Below are positions 26,323-35,771 of a stretch of DNA of 64,000 nucleotides, piece by piece. This stretch comes from Carnobacterium_A sp036639135 (lineage in GTDB: Bacteria; Bacillota; Bacilli; Lactobacillales; Carnobacteriaceae): positions 5,267 through 69,266 of the forward strand of contig JAVWJE010000001.1 of assembly GCA_036639135.1 (NCBI GenBank). The letters are read 5' to 3'. How positions within the stretch are numbered: the stretch's first letter is position 1; each line of letters starts with the position of its first letter. The translations under genes were made by a program, and so were the position numbers. Below the pieces are notes generated by a model that ran no database searches, had not been told where the DNA came from, and saw only the letters and a list, made by a program, of their open reading frames with translations.

Positions 26323-27680
26323 TGGACGCTTTTTTATTATTCCAAATGGTTTTTGCTTCCTTATCAGCCTTTCTATTGTATACTTTTATTGGCTTTATTC
26401 CCGGAACAGATGAAACATCGGTGCTCGTCCCCGTATCATTAGCGCTTGTTTTAGCAGGGACACCACCTATCATTATTTTAACTTTTTTTATTTCAGCTAT
26501 TGTAACTTTAAATTTAACCAATGCTATGCCAACTGCTTTAGTTGGTTTACCAGGTGGTGTTTTATCTAGTCCAATGATTGAACATGCTCTTTTCTTGAAA
26601 AATAAAGGCATGTCTGCTCTAACCATTAAGAAAATGGCGGCTGGTTCATTAATTGGAACAGTCATTTCTATTCCAATTTCACTTATCGTGGCTAATTTAT
26701 TGGCGCCTTATGGCACTATTATTCAACCATATGCTCCACTATTGTTCGTTATCGGAGCTATCTTTTTGTCTTTAATCGGAAAAAATAAATGGTTAGCTTT
26801 ATTAAGCATCATTCCTTTAGCTTTGTTATTTCAAAGTTTACGTTACCTCTATTGGGGTATGGAAGTTGTTCCTAAAGATACAAATATCACGACCTCTTTC
26901 TTTTTGGGTATCACTATCGGTCCTTTAATTATTTCTATGTTTTCTTTATTAACTAAAGAAGGACAAAAAAGCATGTTAACTGATCAGCCAAAACTTATTA
27001 CCCTTTCTAAAAAAACGAGTGGAAAACAAACGTTAAATCCATTTAAAATTCTAACAAAATCAGAACTAAAGTCTGCTTCCTTTGCAGCTCTAGTTTCCAA
27101 CTTTTTCTTTGTGCTAAGCCCAGTTGGTTTAATTATTTTATTCGGTGGAGCTGTCGGAAACCGTAAAAAAGATTTAGTTGAAAAAGCAACAACTAGTATT
27201 ACAACGATGAGTGCTTTAGCTCAATCTACTTATTTATCAGGTATTATTATTCCGTTAATTGCTTTAGGTATTCCATTATCTCCGACCTCTATTGGCCCAG
27301 GAAATGCTTTATTCAATGCTCCACCCGTTTTCACCGTTGACAATAATTTGCATCACATATTAAGTAGAAGTGAATTTGTTTGGGCTATTTTAGTTGGCGC
27401 TTTGATCGCAAGTGGTCTGTCTTATCTAGTTATTAATCGTTACGCCGAAGTAATTTCTCGTTTTGTTTTGACTAAAATACCTCACGAAGCTGTCCTTGGA
27501 CTATTCATTTCATTTATTTTATTATTAGCTTATATGGATGCGGGTCTAATCAATATTTTCGGTGTTTTATTAATTGGGATTGTTTGTGGCTCATTGAATA
27601 AAATGGGCGTCAATTACGGCATTCAATTTATGACATTGTACGCTGCACCTTGGATTATTGAAAAACTAGCCAACTTATAA
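26322..27680 (+). CDS. TctA-like (tripartite tricarboxylate family) permease
   Basis: A 452-residue polytopic membrane protein with about 11-12 helices. TctA-like features are the early FIGFIPGTDET loop with a PG pair, ALVGLPGGVLSSP, KNKGMSALTIKKMAAGSLIG, and a second inverted half beginning near residue 250 with LGIPLSPTSIGPGNALFNAPP. Classical TctA is about 500 residues and works with TctB and a periplasmic binding protein; none is seen here. It starts at GTG 26322 overlapping the previous stop, and mvk begins 28 bases later. Substrate unknown; its place suggests a link to mevalonate or a carboxylate precursor. Confidence 0.7.
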   Translation: MDAFLLFQMVFASLSAFLLYTFIGFIPGTDETSVLVPVSLALVLAGTPPIIILTFFISAIVTLNLTNAMPTALVGLPGGVLSSPMIEHALFLKNKGMSALTIKKMAAGSLIGTVISIPISLIVANLLAPYGTIIQPYAPLLFVIGAIFLSLIGKNKWLALLSIIPLALLFQSLRYLYWGMEVVPKDTNITTSFFLGITIGPLIISMFSLLTKEGQKSMLTDQPKLITLSKKTSGKQTLNPFKILTKSELKSASFAALVSNFFFVLSPVGLIILFGGAVGNRKKDLVEKATTSITTMSALAQSTYLSGIIIPLIALGIPLSPTSIGPGNALFNAPPVFTVDNNLHHILSRSEFVWAILVGALIASGLSYLVINRYAEVISRFVLTKIPHEAVLGLFISFILLLAYMDAGLINIFGVLLIGIVCGSLNKMGVNYGIQFMTLYAAPWIIEKLANL

Positions 27681-27707
27681 ATAAAACTATTAAAAAGGAG
27701 GTCTCTT

Positions 27708-28640
27708 ATGAGAGCAACCGGTATATCAAATGGAAAAATTATTCTAATGGGAGAACATTCCGTCGTCTATGGTGAACCTGCCATCGCTATCCCGTTTCTT
27801 GCTACTGCAATTGAAGCTGTGATTGAAACAACAAATGGACCTGTCACGATTGATTGTTTTTTTTATAAAGGGAAACTAACTAAAGCACCAACACGTTTAT
27901 TAAATTTGGTTACTGTCATTATTGAAACCGTAAAAAAATTAAATAAACCCCTAGAAAACTTTGACATTACTATTACAAGTACCATCCCTGCTGAAAGAGG
28001 AATGGGTTCTAGTGCGGCTGTTGCAGTAGCAACCATTCGTGCTTTGTTTCATTATTTTAATGAGTCTTTATCAAATGATGTCCTATTAGAATTAACCAAT
28101 ATATCTGAAACAATCGCTCATGGAAATCCAAGTGGTTTGGATGCTGCCATGACTAGTAGCAATTCCCCTCTATATTATGTTAAAGGTCAAAAATTCGAAT
28201 TGTTCCCACTTAAAGTTACAGCTTACATAGTCGTAGCCGATACTGGTATAACCGGACAAACAAAAGAAGCTGTCGAAAACATCGCACAATTGTATCAATC
28301 TGCTCCTGAAAAAACAGATAACTCAATCAAGCAATTAGGTCAGTTAACTAAACGGGCTAAAGTAGCTATTGAACAAGATCAAGCAATCGAATTGGGAACT
28401 TGTATGACTCAAGCACATAAAATACTTGATTCTTTAGGTGTCAGCAATCCGGAGTTAAACCGACTTGTTCAGACTGCATTAGACTCAGATGCTATAGGTG
28501 CAAAATTAACAGGTGGTGGCCGTGGTGGTTGCATGATTGCTTTAGCAAAAAGTAAATCAGCTGCCAACCAGTTAGCTGAAGCCTTGATAAAAGTTGGAGC
28601 TCAGCATACATGGATTTATAACATGAGAAAGGATGAATAA
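27708..28640 (+). CDS. mvk: Mevalonate kinase
   Basis: A 310-residue GHMP kinase, the first committed kinase of the lower mevalonate pathway. The motifs are GKIILMGEHSVVYGEPAIA (N-terminal), the ATP loop ERGMGSSAAVAVATIRAL near 96-113, and the C-terminal KLTGGGRGGCMIAL. AAGGAGG lies 6 bases before ATG 27708. The next gene starts right after its stop. Confidence 0.95.
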   Translation: MRATGISNGKIILMGEHSVVYGEPAIAIPFLATAIEAVIETTNGPVTIDCFFYKGKLTKAPTRLLNLVTVIIETVKKLNKPLENFDITITSTIPAERGMGSSAAVAVATIRALFHYFNESLSNDVLLELTNISETIAHGNPSGLDAAMTSSNSPLYYVKGQKFELFPLKVTAYIVVADTGITGQTKEAVENIAQLYQSAPEKTDNSIKQLGQLTKRAKVAIEQDQAIELGTCMTQAHKILDSLGVSNPELNRLVQTALDSDAIGAKLTGGGRGGCMIALAKSKSAANQLAEALIKVGAQHTWIYNMRKDE

Positions 28641-28641
28641 G

Positions 28642-29616
28642 ATGCCTGAAAAAATAGTACGAGCACATACAAATATTGCTCTGATAAAATACTGGGGTAA
28701 ACGAGATGAAGCTCTTATTTTACCAGCTAGTAGTAGCCTTTCTTTAACCTTAGATGCTTTTTATACGGATACTTCCGTTACATTTGATACGGCTTTTCAA
28801 AAAGATACTTTCTACTTAAACACTATCTTACAAAATGAAAAAGCCACTAACAAAGTGAGTCGCTTTTTAGATTTATTTAGAGAATCGGCAGGTATTACTT
28901 CACCTGCACTCATTAAAAGTACAAACTTTGTTCCTACAGCAGCTGGATTAGCTTCTTCTGCATCTGGAATGGCCGCTTTAGCGGGTGCAGCTAACTTAGC
29001 TTGCAACCTTCAATTAACTCAACGTGAATTGTCTCTGTTTGCCCGTAGAGGGTCAGGATCAGCTACTCGTAGTATCTACGGAGGGTTTGTTGAGTGGCAG
29101 ATGGGTACTTCTTCAGAAGATTCTTACGCTGTTCCGATTGATGACGCTAATTGGGACATTGGGATGCTAGTCATTGTTGTTAATAGCCGCAAAAAAGAAA
29201 TGTCCAGTCGTGAAGGAATGAAAAATACCGTAGAGTCTTCTCCTTTTTATCTAGGTTGGTTAGAAAGCACTGCTAAAGATTTAATTGATATAAAAAAGGC
29301 CATTCATTTACGTGATTTCCAAAAAATGGGAGAAATTACCGAGAGTAATGGAATGAAAATGCATGGAACAATGCTAGGTGCTAACCCTCCTCTTTCTTAT
29401 TGGGAACCCGATAGCGTGGTTGCCATGCAAGTAGTCCGTCAATTACGTCAAGAAGGTATTCCTTGTTACTTTACAATGGATGCTGGTCCTAATGTGAAAG
29501 TTCTTTGTCGCTTAACAGATAGCGAAAAAATAAAAGCACGCTTTGCAGAACGATTTAAATCGGAACAGTTAATCCTTGCTAGGCCCGGTGAAGGTCTTAA
29601 GATTCTGTCAAATTAG
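28642..29616 (+). CDS. mvaD: Diphosphomevalonate decarboxylase
   Basis: A 324-residue GHMP-family enzyme making isopentenyl diphosphate from diphosphomevalonate. ANIALIKYWGKR-like HTNIALIKYWGKRDE lies at the start, then AGLASSASGMAALAGAA and the catalytic-region FTMDAGPNVKVL. ATG 28642 is chosen because AAAGGA is 8 bases upstream; an ATG at 28633 touches that site and overlaps mvk. Pathway position third enzyme; here it precedes mvaK2, the usual Gram-positive order. Confidence 0.95.
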   Translation: MPEKIVRAHTNIALIKYWGKRDEALILPASSSLSLTLDAFYTDTSVTFDTAFQKDTFYLNTILQNEKATNKVSRFLDLFRESAGITSPALIKSTNFVPTAAGLASSASGMAALAGAANLACNLQLTQRELSLFARRGSGSATRSIYGGFVEWQMGTSSEDSYAVPIDDANWDIGMLVIVVNSRKKEMSSREGMKNTVESSPFYLGWLESTAKDLIDIKKAIHLRDFQKMGEITESNGMKMHGTMLGANPPLSYWEPDSVVAMQVVRQLRQEGIPCYFTMDAGPNVKVLCRLTDSEKIKARFAERFKSEQLILARPGEGLKILSN

Positions 29617-29651
29617 AGATCAGGATTGAATCTCAAAGGAGGAAATAGTAA

Positions 29652-30728
29652 ATGATAGAAGTTTCAGCACCTGGCAAGCTTTATATTGCGGGTGAATACG
29701 CAGTAGTCGAACCTGGTCACCCAGCTATTATTGTTGCGGTTGATCAATTTATTACTGTATCCCTTGAACAAACAAAAAACGTTGGCAGCATCACTTCTTT
29801 TCAATATGGAAATTTACCTATTTTATGGAAAAGAAACAACGATCAATTAATTTTAGATAAACGCGAAAACCCTTTTCATTACATTTTAGCCGCTATTACA
29901 TTAACGGAGAAATACGCTAAAGAACTAAATAAAGAACTTTCCTTTTTTAGTTTGACTATTGATAGTGAGTTAGACAGTTCCAATGGTCGCAAGTACGGAC
30001 TAGGTTCTAGTGCAGCTGTTACCGTTGCTACGGTTAAAGCGTTGTGTCAATTTTACGAATTAGAAGACACAGATGAATTGGTGTTTAAGCTTGCCGCTTT
30101 AGCTCACCTTTCAGTTAAAAGCAATGGTTCTTGTGGCGATGTTGCAGCTAGTGTTTATGGCGGGTGGATAGCTTTTACTACTTTTGATAGTACATGGGTT
30201 ACTGCTCAACAAGATTAAAAAGGGTATTCTATTAAAACGTTAATTGACAAAAACTGGCCCTCTCTTTCTATTACGCCTTTAACTCCACCTTGTGACTTAC
30301 GCTTGGTTATTGGTTGGACAGGTTCCCCCGCATCTACTTCAGATTTAGTAGATGAAGTAACGAGTCAAAGAAGTCGAGATCAAAATGCCTATGAACAGTT
30401 TTTAAAAGACAGCAAACAATGTGTTAACAAAATGATTCAAGGATTCAAAGAAAACGATATCCAAATTATTCAACAGCAAATTAGAAAAAATCGTGAACTG
30501 TTAGTTAAAATGAGTCATAATACTGGCGTGGTCATTGAAACTTCTGCTTTAACTCAATTGTGTAACGTTGCTGAAAAGTATCATGGTGCAGCTAAATCTT
30601 CTGGGGCAGGTGGAGGTGATTGTGGGATTGTCTTATTTAACCGCAGAGAAGGCCTATTGCCTTTGATGACTGCTTGGGAAAATGAAGGCATCACAAACTT
30701 ACCGTTACATGTCTACAACAATAAATAA
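29652..30728 (+). pseudogene. mvaK2: Phosphomevalonate kinase interrupted by in-frame TAA
   Basis: Two halves of one gene lie in the same frame. Codons 1-188 contain APGKLYIAGEYAVVEPGHPA and the ATP loop YGLGSSAAVTVATVKAL. A TAA follows at 30216-30218. Codons 190-358 continue with WPSLSITPLTPP, GWTGSPASTSDLV and the C-terminal loop SSGAGGGDCGIVLF. The combined 358 residues match the family length. Nothing is missing except one sense codon, so a single base change (from AAA, CAA or GAA) explains it. It may be a sequencing error, since the enzyme is needed for the pathway, or a real mutation. AAAGGAGG lies upstream of ATG 29652. Confidence 0.85.
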
Positions 30729-30746
30729 CTCGTTAATAAAGAAAGG

Positions 30747-31823
30747 ATGATCCTCATTAATTCTGCAAATAACAGAAAAAACGAGCATGTTTCGTTAGCT
30801 ATGAACTTTTTTGAAGAGTCTCCCCAATCTGATTTTGATGCACTTCATTATGTTCATCATTCTTTCCCACAAATGTCTGTTGAAGACGTTGATCTTTCAA
30901 CCTCTTTTGCTACATTTCAGCTAGATTACCCTTTTTACATCAATGCCATGACCGGCGGTAGCGACTGGACAAAAAAAATCAATAATAAACTAGCTATCGT
31001 TGCTCACGAAACTGGGATTGCTATGTCTACGGGATCAGTTAGTGCAGCCTTAAAAAATCCTACAGTTAAAGATAGTTTCACCATTATAAGAGAAGCTAAC
31101 CCATCTGGTCTCGTGTTTGCAAATTTAGGAACAGGTCAAACCGTTGAGAACGCGAAGAAAGCTGTCTCTTTGATGAATGCTGATGCTTTGCAAATTCATA
31201 TTAATGCTCCACAAGAGCTAATCATGCCTGAAGGTGATCGAGACTTTTCTAATTGGTTAGATCAATTAGCTGCTATTGCTTCTGCATTAGATGTACCTGT
31301 TATAGCAAAAGAAGTTGGCTTTGGTATGAGTCGTGAAACAATCGAGTTGATTTTATCTGCTGGAGTAAAGACCATTGATATTAGTGGAAAAGGTGGAACA
31401 AACTTTGCCCAAATTGAAAACTATCGTCGCAAAACAAATAAAATAGGCTATTTAGAAAATTGGGGCCAATCTACAGTTATTTCCTTATTAGAGGCTCAAG
31501 ATTTCTTAACAACTGCAGACATATTAGCTTCTGGCGGGATTCGCCACCCGTTAGACATTATAAAAGCTCTTTCTTTAGGATCTAAAGCCGTTGGTATCTC
31601 TTCTTTAATTTTAAATATGATTATTAATAACAGTGTTGATGAAACAATCAGTCAAATCAATGATTGGAAAGAAAACTTAAAGTCTATTATGACAATGTTA
31701 GGTAAAAAAACGATTCAAGACTTACAGCAAACAGATTTAATTCTTACAGGAGAAGCAAAAGAATGGTGTCTAGCACGTGGAATAGATTACACTCGATTGG
31801 CTATTCGTTCTACTGTTAGGTAA
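30747..31823 (+). CDS. fni: Type 2 isopentenyl-diphosphate delta-isomerase
   Basis: A 358-residue FMN/NADPH-dependent enzyme converting IPP to DMAPP. Seen are the N-terminal NRKNEHVSLAM, FYINAMTGGS, MSTGSVSAAL, LQIHINAPQELIMPEGDRDF, VIAKEVGFGMS, DISGKGGTNFAQIEN and ASGGIRHPLDIIKAL, all typical of Fni. The start is uncertain. ATG 30747 overlaps the AAAGGA site; an ATT nine bases later would have ideal spacing. Both keep the conserved RKNEHV segment. It is the last gene of the mevalonate operon. Confidence 0.94.
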   Translation: MILINSANNRKNEHVSLAMNFFEESPQSDFDALHYVHHSFPQMSVEDVDLSTSFATFQLDYPFYINAMTGGSDWTKKINNKLAIVAHETGIAMSTGSVSAALKNPTVKDSFTIIREANPSGLVFANLGTGQTVENAKKAVSLMNADALQIHINAPQELIMPEGDRDFSNWLDQLAAIASALDVPVIAKEVGFGMSRETIELILSAGVKTIDISGKGGTNFAQIENYRRKTNKIGYLENWGQSTVISLLEAQDFLTTADILASGGIRHPLDIIKALSLGSKAVGISSLILNMIINNSVDETISQINDWKENLKSIMTMLGKKTIQDLQQTDLILTGEAKEWCLARGIDYTRLAIRSTVR

Positions 31824-31836
31824 GTCTCAAGAACTT

Positions 31837-31869
31837 GATACAATGATTTCATGCATTGTATCTTTTTTT
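31837..31869 (+). terminator. Terminator of the mevalonate operon
   Basis: GATACAATG (31837-31845) pairs with CATTGTATC (31854-31862), followed by seven T's. Confidence 0.9.
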
Positions 31870-31931
31870 AGCTTCATTATTTTTTAAAGCCATAAATAAA
31901 AATACACACCCTAAAGAAATGAGGTCCATTT

Positions 31932-32933
31932 ATGAAATCTTTCCCAGCTTTTATTGCTAAAGAAGAAAATAATAAAATTGTCTCTACTATTCAACTCATT
32001 CAAAAAGAAGATTTACCTGTAGGTGATGTCTTAATCGAAGTTCATTATTCTGGTGTCAACTACAAAGATGCCTTAGCAGCAAAATTGAATAGCGGTGTTG
32101 TTAGGCAATACCCTCTTACTTTGGGTATCGACTTAAGTGGCATCATAGTCGAATCAGCTGTATCTGAATTTGAAGTAGGCGATCCTGTTATTGTCACTGG
32201 TTACAAATTAGGAGTAGCACATGACGGCGGGTATAGCCAATACGCTCGAGTTCCGAGCGAATGGGTTATTCCTTTACCAGATGGTTTAACTTTAAAAGAA
32301 GCCATGATTATTGGAACTGCAGGATTTACAGCTGCCCAATCTATTTGTGCTTTAGAAACTGCTGGGCTTCGTCCCAAACAAGGGCCCGTTTTAGTTACTG
32401 GATCGACCGGTGGTTTAGGAAGCATGGCTATTGCTATGTTAAGTAGACTAGGTTATTCTATTGAGGCCGTTTCTCGTAAAAAAGCGCAATCAGCAGACTA
32501 TTTGCAAAAACTGGGTGCTCAAACCATTTTATCTCTCGAGGATATTCAGTTAGCTAAAGCCAAACCGTTAGCCAAACCACGTTGGTCCGCTATTGTGGAT
32601 CCCGTTGGTGGTCCTCAATTAGCATCTCTGCTAGCTCAGTTACACTATAATGGTGCGATTGCATTGAGCGGAAATGCTGGTGGCGCTCATTTTGAAACAA
32701 CCGTTTTGCCTTTCATTTTGCGAGGTGTAAAGTTAATCGGGATTGATTCTGTTGAATGCCCTAGCGATTTAAGAAAACAATTATGGCAACGACTAGCCAC
32801 TGATATGAAGCCTAATCATTTAGAAGATATGGTTGATCAACAAATTAATTTAGCAAACTTGACACTTGTTTTTTCTAAAATTTTAGCTGGCGAAATGCAG
32901 GGTCGAACTTTAGTAAAAATAAAAGAACTCTAA
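31932..32933 (+). CDS. YhdH/AcuI-type zinc-free NADPH oxidoreductase
   Basis: A 333-residue medium-chain dehydrogenase of the quinone oxidoreductase / acryloyl-CoA reductase group. VHYSGVNYKDALA, LTLGIDLSGIIVES, GYSQYARVP, LVTGSTGGLGSMAIAML (NADPH loop) and the C-terminal GRTLVKI are typical of YhdH/AcuI. No structural zinc cysteines are present. It likely reduces alpha,beta-unsaturated carbonyl or acyl-CoA compounds. It is a single gene between two terminators. Confidence 0.86.
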   Translation: MKSFPAFIAKEENNKIVSTIQLIQKEDLPVGDVLIEVHYSGVNYKDALAAKLNSGVVRQYPLTLGIDLSGIIVESAVSEFEVGDPVIVTGYKLGVAHDGGYSQYARVPSEWVIPLPDGLTLKEAMIIGTAGFTAAQSICALETAGLRPKQGPVLVTGSTGGLGSMAIAMLSRLGYSIEAVSRKKAQSADYLQKLGAQTILSLEDIQLAKAKPLAKPRWSAIVDPVGGPQLASLLAQLHYNGAIALSGNAGGAHFETTVLPFILRGVKLIGIDSVECPSDLRKQLWQRLATDMKPNHLEDMVDQQINLANLTLVFSKILAGEMQGRTLVKIKEL

Positions 32934-32992
32934 AAGAAACTATTTAAACCAAATCATTTCACACATATACTGATGTTTCCTATTTTGGAGAC

Positions 32993-33030
32993 ATAAAGAA
33001 GCTAGGACAATAAATGCCTAGCTTCTTTAT
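32993..33030. terminator. Bidirectional terminator
   Basis: A 14-bp perfect stem, ATAAAGAAGCTAGG and CCTAGCTTCTTTAT. It separates the convergent YhdH and GNAT genes. Confidence 0.88.
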
Positions 33031-33064
33031 CTTTATTCTATTAAACAATTGGCTTCTTTTCTAG

Positions 33065-33892
33065 TTAGCTTATCAGCTCTTGAAAAAGATTTTTTTTGTT
33101 TTCTTCTTTTTTAGGTTTTAACATCACCCAATTTTTAGTTGTATCTTGATAACCGATACGGTGATATACACTTCCGGCTGCAGGATTATTATAAAATAGA
33201 CACGCTTTTTTATTTTTTTCTAAACAATATTGAGTAAGAGCAGCTGTTATTGTTGTGGCATAACCGTTTGACTCTTCTGCTTTTATCGTGCCTATGCGAG
33301 TAATCATTGCAGCTGTTGAACTTTCTGCTGACAACCTACCTGAAGAAATGATTTCGTTCTTTTCATTTTTAATTATTTTTATCATAACATCTTGATTATC
33401 TAACAGTTCAGATAATACCAATTCTGATTCTGATACCGTTTCAAAACATTCTTTTTGCCAAGCAAAATAAGCTGGGATACTAGACTTATCTAACTCTTCT
33501 ACACGGTTCATAGATTGAGGGTATTCTAGTAATTTTTCGCAGACAGAAATAATGGTATCGCTTCTATCTAAATTTGGAAAATGGTCAACATACTGATTAA
33601 CAGCTTCTTTTCCACCACTGATTACTTTTATTTCATTGAGACTTTGTAGTAAAGGTAAGAATGTATCAAGCCCAGAAAAATCTTCCCCGTGAACCGGTAT
33701 AGCAATATCTTTGTACCGTAATAATATTCCTTCAATTTCATCGATTTCATTTGTATACGCCCAAACATCTTGATCTAAAGAATCAAATCCGAATCTTTCT
33801 ATATCTGCAATAACAAACAGATTTGTTAATTGGTCTACCTTTAAAAAATCAAGGATTAAGTCTTTATGGGTATCAGCACATTTATATATCAA
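33065..33892 (-). CDS. Two-part GNAT acetyltransferase
   Basis: A 275-residue protein. The C-terminal half (about 150-265) is a GNAT domain with ITRIGTIKAEESNGYATTIT, the acetyl-CoA loop region, and NNPAAGSVYHRIGYQ. The N-terminal half is a degenerate GNAT-like domain, as in FR47/GCN5-related proteins of Firmicutes. It starts with TTG at 33892, seven bases after AGGAGG. The substrate is unknown. Confidence 0.78.
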   Translation of the reverse strand: MIYKCADTHKDLILDFLKVDQLTNLFVIADIERFGFDSLDQDVWAYTNEIDEIEGILLRYKDIAIPVHGEDFSGLDTFLPLLQSLNEIKVISGGKEAVNQYVDHFPNLDRSDTIISVCEKLLEYPQSMNRVEELDKSSIPAYFAWQKECFETVSESELVLSELLDNQDVMIKIIKNEKNEIISSGRLSAESSTAAMITRIGTIKAEESNGYATTITAALTQYCLEKNKKACLFYNNPAAGSVYHRIGYQDTTKNWVMLKPKKEENKKNLFQELIS

Positions 33893-33916
33893 GATTGTTC
33901 CTCCTAATGGAATCTT

Positions 33917-34465
33917 TTACTCGTTTTTTTCATCTTCCCAAGCTGCTGAATAAGAAATAACATTTGCAAATTGTTCATTAAATTCGCGGTTTAAAAGACG
34001 CTTTTGATGACGTTTTTCGTATCCGCTACAGACTAATTTTTCTTCTTTCGTTGTAGGCTCGATTAATGGAACTACAACAGTCGGGTTTGATTCGCTTTTC
34101 ATAGAAACAAATGTACTAAAACTTGTTGCAGCAAGATAACGTTCACCAGTCATCAAGTCTTCCCCCATAATTTTACAAAAAACTTCCATAGAAGAGTTTC
34201 CTACACCAGATACGTAACTTTCAATACACACAGAATGATTGCTTGGTAATGGGTGCAAAAAATCTAACGAATCAATTGATGCTGTTACCGTTATACCTCT
34301 TGAGTGACGCGCAGCTGAAATAGAAGCCGTATTATCGATCCAACTCATAAGATTTCCGCCAAATAAAGTCTGGTGATGATTTAAATCAAATGGCAATACA
34401 CGATGTGTTTGAACCACTTTTGTTTCACTGCATTTTTTTATAGTACGATTCTTTAATTTTGACAT
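33917..34465 (-). CDS. Acyl-CoA thioesterase, hotdog fold (YkhA-like)
   Basis: A 182-residue single hotdog-domain thioesterase. The signature is HHQTLFGGNLMSWIDNTASI, with the catalytic asparagine/aspartate region, followed by DSLDFLHPLPSNHSV. It hydrolyses acyl-CoA to free acid and CoA. ATG 34465 follows GGAGG at good spacing; an in-frame ATG 14 codons upstream lacks one. The 24-base gap to the downstream GNAT gene suggests co-transcription. Confidence 0.88.
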   Translation of the reverse strand: MSKLKNRTIKKCSETKVVQTHRVLPFDLNHHQTLFGGNLMSWIDNTASISAARHSRGITVTASIDSLDFLHPLPSNHSVCIESYVSGVGNSSMEVFCKIMGEDLMTGERYLAATSFSTFVSMKSESNPTVVVPLIEPTTKEEKLVCSGYEKRHQKRLLNREFNEQFANVISYSAAWEDEKNE

Positions 34466-34555
34466 GTCTTTCCTCCAAAAAAATAGTTTAGTTAGGTTAC
34501 ATTCCATTCTTTTTTATTATAGCATGTTTTTTTAGAAGTGAGACCTACAGAGATT

Positions 34556-34879
34556 TCAACTTAAATAAATGAATAATGAAAGACTACAAACACCGGCTAC
34601 CATTGACCAAAATAAACTTTTAGTATAATAAGCAATAGCAGCTGTGATAACTGAGGGTATTAACTTTAAATTGATTAATGGATTTGCATTTAAGTTTCCC
34701 GTCCAGAAAAAGATATCAGAAAAAATTAAAGCTGAAAGAATAGAAACAGGAATAAAGGACATCCACTTTGCAAATTTTTCCGGAATGGTTCGTTTACTTA
34801 AAATAAGCATCGGTAACATTCTTGGTAGGTAAGTCACAATCGCCATACCAAAAATTAAAATCCATGGGTTTAATGTCAT
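34556..34879 (-). CDS. azlD: AzlD-type branched-chain amino acid exporter subunit
   Basis: A 107-residue protein with four predicted helices and the AzlD motif YLPRMLPMLILSKRTIPEKF. It forms a two-part exporter with AzlC, whose stop codon immediately precedes this ATG. Substrates in the family are branched-chain amino acids or analogues. Confidence 0.88.
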   Translation of the reverse strand: MTLNPWILIFGMAIVTYLPRMLPMLILSKRTIPEKFAKWMSFIPVSILSALIFSDIFFWTGNLNANPLINLKLIPSVITAAIAYYTKSLFWSMVAGVCSLSLFIYLS

Positions 34880-35584
34880 TTACTGTAAAACCCCCTTTGC
34901 TTTTTTTTCATCCAAATACTTATCTATCACATAACCAAAAAAAGAAGCCAAAATTGCTGCAATAACGAGTGCGATATTATGATGTAAGAGTTCCATTAAC
35001 ACGACTGATAAAATGCCTGCAACTAACCCTACAACAATAAATAACTTAGAAATCAGCTGATTAACTAATAAAGCTATAAACATGGCAATCAAAACATAAT
35101 TCATAATCGTTATATCAATCATCAACGCACTTCCTATCCATCCTCCAACTACTGTGCTAAGAACCCACGTTAGATAGGCTGACAGATTCGTTGCTAGTGC
35201 TTGGTGTGCAGACCACTCATGATTTTGAAATTGATTGTAATTTACGGCGTATGCTTCATCTGCCAATGTGTGACTAAACAGTAAAATAAACAGAACCGAA
35301 CTGTTTTTAAAAAATTTAGATAAACTAGAACTCATTAATAAGTGTCTTAAATTCAAGAAAAAAACCATCATAATAATGATGGGTGTTGTAGCACCCATGA
35401 CAACCATTGAAGCAGCCATAAATTGAGCTGCACCTGCAAATACAAATAAACTCATTAATAAAATAGCTACAATACTAAAGCCGGAATCATATAAAAGCAT
35501 GCCACATGCTAAACCTAATGGTATGTACCCTAGCATCACTGGAAAAATGATTTTAAACCCGTCTTGCCAATCTTTTCTTTTCAT
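34880..35584 (-). CDS. azlC: AzlC-type branched-chain amino acid exporter subunit
   Basis: A 234-residue membrane protein with the AzlC signatures MLGYIPLGLACGML, FAGAAQFMAASM, LNLRHLLMSSSL and the HTLADEAYAVNY region. The start at ATG 35584 has GAGGAGGG upstream; an in-frame ATG 18 codons earlier would add a hydrophilic stretch unlike the family. It is translated just ahead of azlD with no gap. Confidence 0.9.
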   Translation of the reverse strand: MKRKDWQDGFKIIFPVMLGYIPLGLACGMLLYDSGFSIVAILLMSLFVFAGAAQFMAASMVVMGATTPIIIMMVFFLNLRHLLMSSSLSKFFKNSSVLFILLFSHTLADEAYAVNYNQFQNHEWSAHQALATNLSAYLTWVLSTVVGGWIGSALMIDITIMNYVLIAMFIALLVNQLISKLFIVVGLVAGILSVVLMELLHHNIALVIAAILASFFGYVIDKYLDEKKAKGVLQ

Positions 35585-35771
35585 CACTTTTCCCTCCTCA
35601 ACAAAAAAATAGTAACGTTTAGTGTACCACGTTCTCACATAATTTTCTCATTAATTTTTAATTTAATTGGTATGATTCCATTTATCTGGTAGATTATATT
35701 GTGCTCACAAATCTATTTTGCTATGCTAAGTCTACTAACTTAATCACACAAAAAAAGGATGAGATAAAATC

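Noticed and set aside
26315..26665. 116-codon frame antisense to the TctA-like gene
   Set aside because: Shadow of the membrane protein in the opposite frame, with no ribosome site.
29652..30728. Split two-subunit phosphomevalonate kinase as a new enzyme type
   Set aside because: Both parts are in one frame with only one stop codon between; the second part lacks a convincing start, so a point mutation or error is simpler.
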